Assembly (NCBI GenBank): GCA_964017195.1
Contig: OZ024898.1
Location: forward strand, 9,127,130 to 9,191,129
Direction: 5' to 3'
Source: Siderastrea radians
Taxonomy: Eukaryota; Cnidaria; Anthozoa; Scleractinia; Rhizangiidae
Length of the DNA: 64,000 nucleotides
Within the stretch, counting starts at the first letter, position 1; every line of letters starts with the position of its first letter. Under the pieces are notes generated by a model that saw nothing but the letters and a program-made list of their open reading frames with translations, ran no database searches and was not told the origin of the DNA. Shown one piece after another: positions 33,505 through 44,939 of the stretch. The position numbers and the translations under genes are program-made.

Positions 33505-34859
33505 CCCTAAAAGTAACCTGCGATCAGGCTCTATTTTCGTTTCGCTCGGTGAAACATTCAGGCGCGACGGGCGAAACGAAAAATAGGGCCTGATACAATT
33601 CTTTTACGGAACGTCTGCCGCCCACTTTTTTGATTGATTGACATTTAGCAAAATAGCCAATCAAAATTTCTTCTGCTTGCACGATCCTCGGTATGCAAAT
33701 TTCCCATAACGGCAATTCGCAAAAAGTCACGCAAATGTCGGCAAAATAAGAAAATCATAGGCTACATACATTCTAGACACAAGCACTCAAATTTACACGA
33801 TTGCTAACTTGAATGTTCCGGTTTTGTGCATGGTTGCTCTGTCTGAGCTGAAACTGAATGAAAATTCAAAACACGACGAGGTTTTCATGTACCAAAATAT
33901 GCTGCATGCTTGAATCCTTTCCCATTTCAGGTGGTATCCGGAAATATTCTCTTCGCATTTGTCACCGATTTTCTGCGTTAAAAAACCTTGGCAATTAAGA
34001 GAAATACCTTCAGTTTCATTCTTTAGAATGAAGATACAAATAAAACCGTTTATAAACATAGGAGTATTTTGTAATTAATTTAGTTCCAGAAGTGATAAAT
34101 ATTTGAGATTAGCAGCGAATTTTATCTCTAAACAGCAGCGAATTTTAAAACGAAGAACATTTATTATAAAACTAGTCAGATCTTTTGATGTCAATGTCAG
34201 AGATCAATAAAACGACATAAGTATTAAAGAATGAATGAATAAACTGAAAATTGTATTGCGACTTGATTGCGGTTCTCGCCAAACATCAGTTTGCCGTTAA
34301 GTTTACCGAATTATCGGTTGACTTGTTGATCATTCTTGGCGAAAGATACTTGTTCGTCTGCTGTTCGTTTTGTTTCGTAAAACGCGGAAACAACCTCTAC
34401 TCTGTTCATGTTATCAATACCAGCTGAAAGCCGTCAAATAAAAATTCCGAGACACGATGCGATAAAACGGAATACATACTTCACTCATACTTCACTGTTG
34501 CTGTACTTCTCTGCTCCAGGTGAGAGACAGCTTGCGTCAAACCGAACGCCATTCTCAGGAGAGAAAGAAATGGTGACAATTCTCCTCGAACGACAAGAAT
34601 TTATTAGAGCAACACATTTTACTTCGGCAGACTTGTTCCCTGGTTGTTCCTTGGCGATGGCGGTCTGATCGAAATTACTTCCGTTGACAGCTCTATTGTT
34701 AAAGGGCCAATGAGATTGCGAGATTCCCGCGGCCAAAATTTGGCCGCCGACACGAACTTCTGTGAGAGATTGTATCAGGCCCTATTTTAGCGAGCGACCA
34801 ACGTAAGAGAATATGAGAGCGATGCTAAAATTCGGCCTGATCGCAGGTTACCCTAAAAG
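33505..34859. mobile_element. Nested TIR element C inside B (9-bp duplication)
   Basis: The element (33514-34850) begins TAACCTGCGATCAGGC and ends GCCTGATCGCAGGTTA. Flanks are CCCTAAAAG at 33505-33513 and 34851-34859. Each end also folds into its own hairpin: CTATTTTCGTTTCGCTC pairs with GGGCGAAACGAAAAATAG at left, and CTAAAATTCGGCC with a partner upstream at right. 1337 bp, no long frame. The duplication length again suits MULE-like elements. Confidence 0.85.
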
Positions 34860-35636
34860 CCGGAATCCGGAATCCGGAACCGGAACCGGAACCGGAAACC
34901 GGAACCGGAATCCGGAATCTAGAAAACAAAATGGGAAAGACCAAAGAAAGCAAGTTCTTTAAATCCGAAATATTAGGTTGCTTAGTTTGTTTCTGATAAA
35001 AATGTAGTACCCAGCCAATAAAATCAATGTGAATTGTAGGTCTTAATGTTTGAAAAAGAATTCTTTGTCGACCAAAATTCTTGAAGCAAGAGCAGCTAAA
35101 GGGCTTTGTTGATAGAATCTCAACTAAGTGCGTACTGGAAGAGCAATCAAAGTCTCATTTACTGCAAGGTCTCGTAAATTGTTTTCGGCTAGATATTAAA
35201 CGTTACTTTCGGTACCGTGTTTCGTTTAAGCCATATTTGTGAGTAAAATAATTTGCGAAGTACAGTTAACATTTGCCTTGCGGACGCTCTGCTATTGCGG
35301 ACATTCCCTATTATGGATAAAATCCAGATTCCCGGCAAAAGAAGTTTGACTGGAAATAACCCCTGCTATTACGGATTCTCGCTATAACGGACACAAAATG
35401 ACGCCACGAGCGTGTCAGCTATAACGAAGGCTGACTGTACGTACTGTCTGTCCCTGGGGAAAACACCTTTCTGCTCCTTTGCACCAGTAAATGGTTAATT
35501 TCTGTTCGCGTAAGCCTGGAACCTATTTCTAAGCAAGATGGCGGATGGAATCAACGGAAACATTGTCACGAAAAGGTAACTGTTTATTACAAACTGAACT
35601 GGGCAATTGTTAAAATAAGTTATACGAATTACTTAC

Positions 35637-35708
35637 TTCATTTTCCTCTTGGCAAGAATCCAGAGAATCGCTAGAGTTGCTGGACGATTTTCCCGTCCAC
35701 ATCGACAT
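35637..35708 (-). CDS. Possible first coding exon inside element B
   Basis: On the minus strand an ATG opens 24 codons (MSMWTGKSSSNSSDSLDSCQ...) and ends at a consensus donor GTAAGT. A Ser/Asp/Glu-rich start of a spliced transposon or captured gene is possible. No following exon was found, so this is weak. Confidence 0.2.
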
Positions 35709-36214
35709 GTTGAAAGGGGCGCCCTGATGAAAACCATGCAGCTTCCACGCGATCCACCAGTCCACGCAAATGTTTAACGCACTGACGTCATTGTTCTAAG
35801 ATTGGTCTGTTGCTATGGTGGTACTCACAGGACACCACATTGTCAAATATACAAGAATCGCCTTTCGATATGTGTGCCGGACAAATCACTTTAATACTGA
35901 CTATACAGTGGACTGCGTGCTTTTTGATTTATACTTTACATTGTTAGTTGGTCTAATTGGATAGAGTTATCCACTGGCACTTTTTGAATATCGTTTTCAC
36001 GTTAAGCTCTTTTTAAGGACGATGATAAAAACAACAGAAGGTTTTTCCTTTATTAGTGTTTATTGGTCGTCTCTATAGTGAATCATTTCTCTCGTCACTT
36101 ATTCTCAATTATTAAAAAGCAGATCGGATTCCGGTTTCCGGTTCCGGATTCCGGTTTCCGGTTCCGATTCCGGATTCCGGATTCCGTGTTTTAGGGTTGC
36201 CCCAAATGATCCGG

Positions 36215-37468
36215 ATTGGACCACAGGTAACCAAAGCGTAATATGAGAGTTTGTATGGAGTTGAAATTCGATCGAAAATAATCGGCGGTTTTCCGCCGAA
36301 AATACATTAAAATCGAAATAAAGTTTAAAAAACCTTACCTGTTGTGTGTTTGCTGTGTTTTTATCGCTTTTCCGAGCTTCCGGAGGCCGTTTAGGGCGAT
36401 TTTCTGCTTAACGGTCGATGCGACGGCATGTCACGTACTAAAGAGAGCTAAAGGTAGGAAAACGGGAATTCAAAATTGCCAACCGACACTCGAGGTCCCG
36501 ATCAAAATACCCGCTAAAAATCGATTCAATCTAAAGTCAGCGCTTTAAAACCACAACACATTTCAAAAAGGATAAATCTCCTACCTTTCTATGTGATTCA
36601 ATCGTCAATTAGTTTATCTCTCGAAGTACAGCCCTGCATTAAAAACGAACTAACTTTTCGAAATCGCCGCCATCACAGGCTTGTAAGGAAAAGAGGGTCA
36701 AAACTAACGGTCAAGCCTGGGACAAAGCGCTAAATTTCGCTCCACCGGGGGACGGCATGAGTGACTTCTATGTCGCCAAATGCCAAACTCACCCCCTCTC
36801 CGGTAAATCAAGTGTTGTACCGCTCAAATTTCGGCGGGAAATCGCGCGCGGGTCGCATTCAGGTATAAAACTTGACTTACCGGAGAGAGGGTGAGTTTGG
36901 CACTTGGCGACATAGAAGTCACTCAAGTCGTCCCCCGGTGGAGCGAAATTTGGCGCTTTGTCCCAGGCTTGACCGTTAGTTTTGACCCTCTTTTCCTTAC
37001 AAGCCTGTGATGGCGGCGATTTCGAAAAGTTAGTTCGTTTTTAATGTAGGGCTGTACTTCGAGAAATAAACTAATTGACGATTGAATCACATAGAAAGGT
37101 AGGAGATTTATCCTTTTTGAAATGTGTTGTGGTTTTAAAGCGCTGACTTTAGATTGAATCGATTTTTAGCGGGTATTTTGATCGGGACCTCGAGTGTCGG
37201 TTGGCAATTTTGAATTCCCGTTTTCCTACCTTTAGCTCTCTTTAGTACGTGACATGCCGTCGCATCGACCGTTAAGCAGAAAATCGCCCAAAACGGCCTC
37301 CGGAAGCTCGGAAAAGCGATAAAAACACAGCAAACACACAACAGGTAAGGTTTTTTAAACTTTATTTCGATTTTAATGTATTTTCGACAGAAAACCGCCG
37401 ATTATTTTCGATCGAATTTCAGCTCCATACAAACTCTCATATTACGCTTTGGTTACCTGTGATTGGAC
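36215..37468. mobile_element. Foldback element D in element A (7-bp duplication)
   Basis: The element (36222-37461, 1240 bp) is almost wholly palindromic: CACAGGTAACCAAAGCG at left and its complement at right, arms of over 550 bp, centre near 36840. ATTGGAC flanks both sides (36215-36221, 37462-37468). The arms are nearly identical (mirror open frames at 36342-36548 and 37135-37341 differ by one residue), so it is young or kept even by gene conversion. Confidence 0.9.
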
Positions 37469-40400
37469 ATTTTACTAGAGGCTAGGGGAAGGGCAAAATC
37501 TGCTCTGATTCTTTTTAAACGGCTCAGGGTTCGAGAAATGAAAGGAACTAGTAATGGACCAAAAATGCGAAACAAAATTAGTGCTACATTTAGGCACCTC
37601 AACCTCCCGTGCCAGAATGCAGAAAAAGTAGTCACCCCTCGGCGTGAGTTGTAGGCATGCAAATAACAATGTTCGAACACGAAAATTAGCTAAAAAGGGT
37701 ACGTGTACTAGCTTAAGTTAAAAACCTCTTCAAAACGTCGAGTCTAGGGCAATAAAATCGTTTTTATCAGGGAAATTGCGATGTGACTAACTAGTTTGTG
37801 CTTATTGTTTTGGCTTAGAGGGGGACCTCGGACTTTTTTTTTCACAAATCATACATATTTACATACATGAATTGCTTCGTTACACAGAAGACGGTTGTTG
37901 TTGGTTCCATTTTCTTGTTGTCGGAGTTTGTGGTTACAACACCAGACGAATCAAAAGGTTGAAAACAATTGTTCCCTTACTTTCATGCACCAAGAATACC
38001 CAGGCCCGTAAAAGGGGGAGGGGGGGGGGGGGGGGGGCTCGAGTCCCCAGAAGTTTTGGAAGTTGAAAAAACATTACAATGAATGAGCCAAAAAATATAT
38101 AATTAAAACGAATTAATGTGCAACGAATAGTGTTAAATGCTGATGCTAAAAGTTCCTTTTATTATTTTACAACCTTTAACAGGGATTGACATCTGTTGAG
38201 TCACTAGCCACCGGGCAAGTGGGCTTCAAAAATATACTAGCCCACCGCACATTTCAGTCGCCCAGGTTTCTTACCAATGTCTTTCTTCACCCATATCACC
38301 TTGACCCTGGCAGTATAGCTTTACTGTGAAGGACCTTAATGCCTTTAATAGCTAAGCGACTGCTGTGTATTTGCTGCAAGCTTTGGGCTCATCATGTTGT
38401 TTTAAAACAAGTCTAAGGAACAAAACTATTTTTATCTCACCAATCGAGTGATAAAAGTTACGTAAACGTTTACGAGACTTAGGTAAAACAGGTCCGAAAT
38501 TCGTAGCTTGGCTGTCGAAATGTTTCAATTTTAACAAACCTTGTAACTTTGAGGGTACTTTTTTTTAAACTGATGCTATAAATCTGGTGGATGTTGCCAA
38601 CAATTTTGTCGGCGAAAAAGCAAACAGGAAGCAGCTTTTTGGCAAATTGTTAACGAAGGATGTCCCCAAAAAGGTGTCGTGTTTGACGAAATCGACACAA
38701 ACTGTGGCATTGTGAACAGAGTTGGTATCTATGTGCATGAGTGTGTGTTTTGAAGAGGGGGGGGGGAGGCTTTGACTAGGCCAATTTGCTCGCAGCATTT
38801 ATTTCAACCCTGGTGCGGGCCTGATACCACAAGTTACAAGTCAGTTTTTACAACGAACGCTTGAATACAATGACGATATGTCCCAGCCATCGTGCAAAAC
38901 TTGGAATAGTGTCTAGCAGAAGCTGCAGCACAAGGGGCCGGATCACGGTAAGGAAAGGGAGAGTGGCCAAAAAGTGAAAGAGGACTGGGGAAAAAGGGAT
39001 CTGAAATTATCTTACGCGGGACTGGTCCGCTTGTAAAAGTTGGATCAGGTGAGTTTTATATTCGCTTGTGGTCTATCCGAATATTAGCCAGGTTATCGAT
39101 GGAAGCCTCACTCTTCTCTTCGTCCTCATTAAGGTGTATGTAGAACGGGAAAGAGGTAACAGACGTTTAAGGGCAAGATGCTTGACGTATTTCTGTTATG
39201 ATATCCTCATATCCATTATGATAAGTATGCTGGCTGCTGTGAGAGATCTCGCTCACTGGGAAACGGTCTCAGTAAGATTCGTAAACAGAAATTCAGGAAC
39301 AGAACCTCATTTTTTGTTACCATGGTTACGTGCCATATTTCACAGTCTTCAAACAGCACTGGTGTGCTGTTAGAAGCCCACTCATTAGTCAGGACACACT
39401 AATGTAGACTAAGTCAAACAGCTGACAAGAGAGCACAGTTAAAAACTTCGATTGCACCCATTTCACCCTTCCTGTCCAAAACTCCATCCAACCCTTTAAC
39501 AGCGAGCTGACTTTCACTCCTGATATAACTGTGCCTTGTACCGGTCCTGTGCCAGCTGAGACCCAGCAGACTGACACCAATGATCATAGGTAGAATACCC
39601 GCTCGTCAATTAACAAAAGGGAGCCCCTTGTAGTTACTGGTTTCCCAGTATCAAAGTTGGATCTAGTTAGTAATAGCGCCACTTCTGTTGCACCACTCAC
39701 CTGTAACCATGTCTGTAAGCTTGTACAACGGTTGGAATTGCGTTTCAGTCTACTAGGCTAGGGTAGCAAATACAATTTTTAATAGTTGTAACAACACTGG
39801 TAATAAGTAAGAAAGACACACAACGCCATTAAAACCACGAATAATCCCTGCAATTAACACTGTATGTTATTTTACTTCACCTCAAAGGTTTTGCCCTTCC
39901 AATACCCCCTAAAATGCCTTTGATACGCATTGCGTGACAAACCAAATACGCACGCGGCGCCATCCACGTTTGGTCCCAATTTAGCAGTCAAATCTGATAA
40001 TGCTTTTGTGCACTGAAAACTGAGCAACACTCGTATTAAATCAACTGAACCGTTGAGTAAGATGACACAGTGTAGAAAGATGTCGAACGTTTTGGAAGAA
40101 AGGTTGTTGTTGAGCTGTTCGACCGTTTACAATACACTGACCCAGTTGGCGGTGTTCATTGGATGGCATCAACAGGACCAAAATACGTCGAACGGCAAGA
40201 GAATCACTCGGAAATGGCCTCTGGACCTGTCCTCTACAGCAAATGAGGTAAGAGCATTTCGAACTGTTTTTCTGTTTGACGTTTTCGATCTCATATGGGT
40301 CGAAACACATTAAAATATGTGCGTGACTCGCGAATGGAATGTTGCCAAGAAGGGTCAAACAACCTGCATTTTAACGAACTTTGAAAAGCTCTCGCGTCGC

Positions 40401-40909
40401 TCTCAATCATTTGCCCAAAGAAATTTTTGCAGCAATCCTGAGAACATCTTTTCTTAATTCAACAGCCAGAAGCTGAATCGATTTGAAGGTTTAGCACATG
40501 GTGAAATATAATTTAATTCACGAAGTACTTTTCCTGATGAGAAATGTATACTTTTAAAATTAAATTATTTCAAACACAAAGAACAACGCAGTTTCTACCA
40601 AAATCAGTTTTGAAGCTCTTGAGAGATTGCAAAAGTAAAATTGAGTGTTTAAAAGACGACAGAGGGGTTTGTTTTTGCACGCGAACGCCCCAAATTGATG
40701 TCATAATTTACTGCTTCAAATGGCGATTTTAACGGAAGTTCATTATTTGCATTTTTCTTTCAAATAAAAGGATATTTTGCCAAAAAAAGTATCCAGTGAT
40801 TTTAGTTATACCCTAACCTATCTAACATTAAAATATGAAAGAAATCGAATTTTCCACCCTTGCCGCGGAATTTTGATTTTGTCTGATTTTTACAGACAGG
40901 CGCTCTTAA

Positions 40910-41493
40910 AAGTTGCGGCTTGTTGTCCTTTATCATCGAAATTTTGAGCAGGTGTTTGAAATAGAAACAGATTTTAGACCACAATTATATTCCCATTCTT
41001 GTCACTGCTTGTGCTGCACTTGAATCTTATAATAAGTGTGAGATGATGCTCTTCGAGGATGTTGTTTCTTTATTCTCTCGTTTTCTGGATGTATCACAAC
41101 AGGATTTTTTTTAATTATGACGTGTTTGAGAATTCCGTGTAACAGTCTATCGTACTATACTATGAATCCCGCGGAGAAAGAAGATTGCCTTGCCGGGCTA
41201 TTATCAACCAAAACTTTGAAAATGGAAAAAGCCGTTTAGATTCTCAACGGAAATGTGAATTAGGCAAACAATACGCAATAATGCGAAACTACTCCACGGG
41301 AGCCTAAAGGTCGATTATTCGTATTTTGTATTCGTAAAACATGTTATGTTTGTAAGAAAAATTTGTTTCCAACTTTGTTCCAATACACGGGCCCGTATAA
41401 ATTAAGTTGCTGTCCCACCCCTCCATACTCCCCACGAAAGATTGCCACATCAGTAAATTTCACAAATCTAAATTACTTTCTCTGCGTCTTTAG
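40910..41493 (+). other. Lectin giant intron, right end
   Basis: AT-rich, no repeat or gene recognised; polypyrimidine tract precedes the acceptor at 41493. Confidence 0.4.
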
Positions 41494-41715
41494 GCCGTGA
41501 ACACGTGGGTAGAAAATGTTGGTGAAGGAAAATTTACCGCGTGCGCCATGAAATCTGGAAGACTTGAACACGACATACCCCTCCCTCCTGACTATGGATT
41601 GGCCAGTGTGGACTGGGTGGCATTTCAAGGCTCGCCGCGCGGAGGCCTGGTAGGCATAGAGCTGATAGAGGACTGGTGGGAAGGAACAACGTGCAATCTA
41701 GTCACACTGCCTACA
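41494..41715 (+). CDS. Lectin gene exon 9: module D, second part
   Basis: 222 nt, phase 0 both ends, residues 436-509. It reads AVNTWVENVGEGKFTACAMK, then VDWVAFQGSPRGG and ends CNLVTLPT. These match module A's AVGWVEDVGVAGFTGC, DWMAFQDTP and CVETSFGM, so D is A's duplicate, with the three cysteines kept. Acceptor TCTTTAG, donor GTAAGA. Confidence 0.9.
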
Positions 41716-42434
41716 GTAAGACATTTCATGTGATTAACACAGAGTAGTTCAACGATCAAACAAGAAAGATGGGTAAAGAAGAAAAGTGTGCAATCGAGGG
41801 TTTTTTAATTTTCCCGTGAATTTGTCTGGAATTTTTCCACAGAATTTAACAGAGGAAAAACCGCGTCAATCATCATTTGAAAAACCTAAAATAACGATTG
41901 CTCGCTTGGTAGCAAAGAAATATCTTGCACAGTATCTTCTGGCGCGTCTAGGATTGGACTCTACTTTCGCGCGATGACGTAACCAGGAGGGAATATATAA
42001 CCTCTACCAAATGCTCCAGGAGCCATACAGTACTGTGCAAAAGTAATGCAAACGAATTTTGCGCCTTGTTTTCACGAAATATCGCTGAAATTTTGCCAAC
42101 ATTTCGCATTGCCTGAAAAGGATATTTCGGCGATATGGCCGCAATATTTTGCCTTGGCAAACGAACGTTCCCGCCATAACTCGTTAAGGACTGTAAAATT
42201 TCGCGACACTTTTTTCCCATGCTATGCAAAATTTCGCTGGAACATAAACGAAAGATATCCGAAAAATCCCTGAAGTGTCGCTGATATTTCGCCTGAAACA
42301 AAAAGTCGCCGTTTTATCGGCGAAGTTTTACGTTTTCTTTCGTACACTATTGTAAATGTAGCTTCAGTGAGACATGTTACTAAGATCAGTGCCAATAGTC
42401 TTTTCTTATTACCAAGTATAGTTGAAAAATATTA

Positions 42435-42562
42435 TTTTAAGTTTTGTATTTCCATCCTCGGAGACCCAGGGGCAGATAGTGGGTAGAGGGAAAGGCGGAA
42501 CGGGCGAAAAAAAAAAAAAAACGGGTGCCCTACTACCTGCCCCTGGGTCTTCGAGGATGGTT
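42435..42562. repeat. Short MITE, CCATCCTCGGAGACCCAGGG ends
   Basis: CCATCCTCGGAGACCCAGGGGCAG at left pairs with CTGCCCCTGGGTCTTCGAGG at right, with an A-run in the middle. A compact foldback repeat about 105 bp long. Confidence 0.65.
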
Positions 42563-42870
42563 TATTTCATAAAAAAGTCTTTGTACTATATCCAAAAGTT
42601 AAAGGTAAAGCAATTAGTATAAAAGCGGTGATTTTGAATATATTCACCTGGGATCAAGTTACATTCACCTGCAAAATACGAATTTAAAACAGTCCAAATT
42701 ATAAAAACCAGAGTGATCTTTCTTTAGCTCATTGTAATCGCAGTGTATTACGTCCGACTTGCTCTTTGCAGTTTGAGAATGGCGGATTTTCTCGCAAAAA
42801 TTCTATGGGATGGTTAGTTTCCCAGTGTTGTGGAAGGCATTTCTTTGACCTGTTTGTGAATGTCTTTCAG

Positions 42871-43038
42871 AACCGTTTCTCTGAGATCCCGTCGGTGCTG
42901 CTGACGGCCAAACACGCTGCCTTGAAGAGAAAACGCGACGCAGCAACGCTTTGGACGGAAGATATCACCAAAACGTCTTTCAAGATATGCATCCGGGAAC
43001 TGCAGAATTTCGACGGACACCATCAGAATATCAGTGTG
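42871..43038 (+). CDS. Lectin gene exon 10: module E, first part
   Basis: 168 nt, phase 0 both ends, residues 510-565. It reads NRFSEIPSVLLTAKHAALK, then TLWTEDITKTSFKICIRELQ and NFDGHHQNISV. It is the clear partner of the module B exon at 17431 (WVEDITSNKFKACFREIKN, FDGIHKNIFV). NIS is a sequon. Acceptor TGTCTTTCAG, donor GTAGGT; a 16.2-kb intron follows. Confidence 0.9.
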
Positions 43039-43112
43039 GTAGGTTATTTTGTGGTGGTACGAATTATTTCGGCCCAGTCCTCCGTCGTTAGCCATTACGA
43101 GGCAAAATCGAG

Positions 43113-43878
43113 CCTTGAAGCCCGGTTCAAACGTCGAACTTTACATGTACCGAACCTAATTGCTATTTGGGTCGACCTAAATAATTTTAAAAGTTCAACA
43201 GTTGATTCAGACGTCAACCTTAACTAGTCGAACTAAATTCTCCAAAACAGTGGTAAACAATCATCGGTTGTGCCATGCACAGGAAAACAATTGACAGGAA
43301 AAAACAATCTTTCCTTTATTATAGTAATATTCAGATATTAGTTTGCAAATTCGTTCGTCAAATTTCGGATAAGTGCAGTTTCTATCGTTATTTGTTATAT
43401 TCTGTTATTTTTAGAATGGCTGTCTACAAAAAAAAGGAAAGAAAAAACAAACAAACAAGTGAAATTCGACGTTCATGGAATCCTTCAAAATATTCCTGTC
43501 GACGGGAACGTTTACAGTTTGCGCAACCCAGTTCTCTTATTCTTAATCAGATGCAAGAACGTTCAATGCATGACTGTCACGGTTTAATAGGTGACTAATA
43601 CAGTCATGCTTATCGGTTTTCAGCCAATCACTAGCTCTGTTATATTCAGAAATACATTAATGTAATTTATGCATTAGGTTTGGCACATGTGAAGTTCGAC
43701 GTCTGAATCAAAATCGAACTTTTGCCGTGCTATTCGACTTGCCCAGTCGAATAGAACGGCAGGGTCAACCCAAATACAAATCTGTCGAACTTAATTAATT
43801 CATACGTCGGACTTTACATGTGCCGAACCTAACAATTAGGTTCGGCACGTGTAAAGTTCGACGTTTGAACCGGGCCTG
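43113..43878. mobile_element. MITE, CCCGGTTCAAACGTCGAAC ends, with internal copy
   Basis: Left end CCCGGTTCAAACGTCGAACT then TTACATGTACCGAACCTAA; the right end is the inverse, ending ACGTTTGAACCGGG. A second smaller inverted pair lies inside at 43673-43832 (AGGTTTGGCACATGTGAAGT ... CATGTGCCGAACCTAAC). So one copy sits against or inside another. Confidence 0.75.
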
Positions 43879-43999
43879 AGACTTTTGTTAGCCTGTGTGA
43901 CTTTCGAACTGATTGTCTGTGCTTTGACCCTGGCCTCGCCGCATGATGTTGTTTCCCCCAAACAGGAAAATGTGCTCCACATATTCTCTCTCCACACGG

Positions 44000-44290
44000 C
44001 CGCGGGTAAGGGTGGGACGCCGTTTTTTTTTAATTACAATTTTAATTACAAGATTTTAGAATTTTTGATAATTATAAATGGAGTTTTTGTAGTATGTATG
44101 TTGAGTGAGTAATCATTAGTAGTTTTTAATTCTAACTCTTAGTAGTTTCTAGTTTTAACTCTATGCTAATTCGTTTTGCATTTTTAGATTGTTTTTTAGA
44201 AAGTTAGGTGTCCTCTATTAGCAGTGGAGAATCCCCTCTGCTAGATTTTTGCTTGACACGGTAATAAAGTCATTATTATTATTATGCACG
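44000..44290 (+). repeat. LINE/SINE 3' tail with (ATT)n
   Basis: Ends with a hairpin TTAGCAGTGGAGAATCCCC-TCTGCTAG, then GGTAATAAAGTCATTATTATTATTATG. The AATAAA-like signal plus trinucleotide tail is typical of CR1/L2-type 3' ends. Confidence 0.55.
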
Positions 44291-44884
44291 GGAAAGGGTG
44301 AGACACACTGATTAGGATGAGACGCGGTTAGGGATGCCTAGTAAGATGGTGGGTGACCCTGTGATGGAACAGCATCTCATCCATGAAGTATAAGTGTTTC
44401 TAGTTGCTTCATGCTACGGAAACGAGATTTAGTTCCTGGCAGTGTGGGTGTCCTGTGACTCAGTTGTGACGCTATTACTTTCAATAAAGGATTCCCAAAA
44501 AACAATGAAGTACATGTTCAAACACCCGAAATAAACGGCCTTAAACGTAATCTGTCCGTCTAATACAGTAAGCCTCAAAGAAATAGCTTATGAAACTGCC
44601 TGGAAAAAGTGATCATTTGTAGTGGTACTTAAAAGATAGATCAGTCTATTTTTTAAAAATCAATTTTTGGCGGCGGAATAAAAGTCAATCAGGATGAACC
44701 AACTTACGAAAGTAATAGTAGAAAAAAGTGTTAAACCCAAACGTGGCTATCTGCGTTAATTTTAGAACTTTGCAGTGCCAATCGATCCAATCAACTCTGT
44801 TTTAGAAAGGAAAAAGCAATTGAAACACAGTTAACATAAATTATTCCGCTCGATTATTTAAAGAGCCGCGTCAAGAACGACCTC

Positions 44885-44936
44885 GTTCCCAGGGTCCTCT
44901 CTCTTCAAATATAGAGGACCCTGGGAACGAGACTGT
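44885..44936. repeat. Hairpin, CTCGTTCCCAGGGTCCTCT
   Basis: CTCGTTCCCAGGGTCCTCT, an 11-base spacer, then AGAGGACCCTGGGAACGAG: a perfect 19-bp stem. Remnant of a foldback element. Confidence 0.7.
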
Positions 44937-44939
44937 ATC

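Larger units (their letters stand above)
33490..36211. mobile_element. Nested TIR element B (9-bp target duplication)
   Basis: The element (33499-36202) begins GGGCAACCCTAAAA and ends TTTTAGGGTTGCCC. Both flanks carry CAAATGATC (33490-33498, 36203-36211), a 9-bp duplication of element A sequence. Just inside each end is an inverted (CCGGAA)n-like array (34861-34918 and 36127-36187). A 9-bp duplication points to the Mutator (MULE) superfamily. Element C is inserted near its left end. Confidence 0.85.
32534..40905. mobile_element. Long-TIR element A, copy 1, with nested insertions
   Basis: Flanked by TTAA at 32530-32533 and 40906-40909. Terminal inverted repeats of about 860 bp (32534-33387 and 40040-40905) begin GAGCGCYTGTCTGTAAAAAT. 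Removing nested elements leaves about 4.4 kb, the length of copy 2 at 54066. TTAA targeting with long TIRs suits Kolobok or piggyBac-type non-autonomous elements; no transposase frame is present. The core includes a long G tract at 38014-38037 also found in copy 2. Confidence 0.85.

Noticed and set aside
36342..37341. Two identical 68-residue frames facing each other
   Set aside because: They are the two arms of palindromic element D, not two genes.
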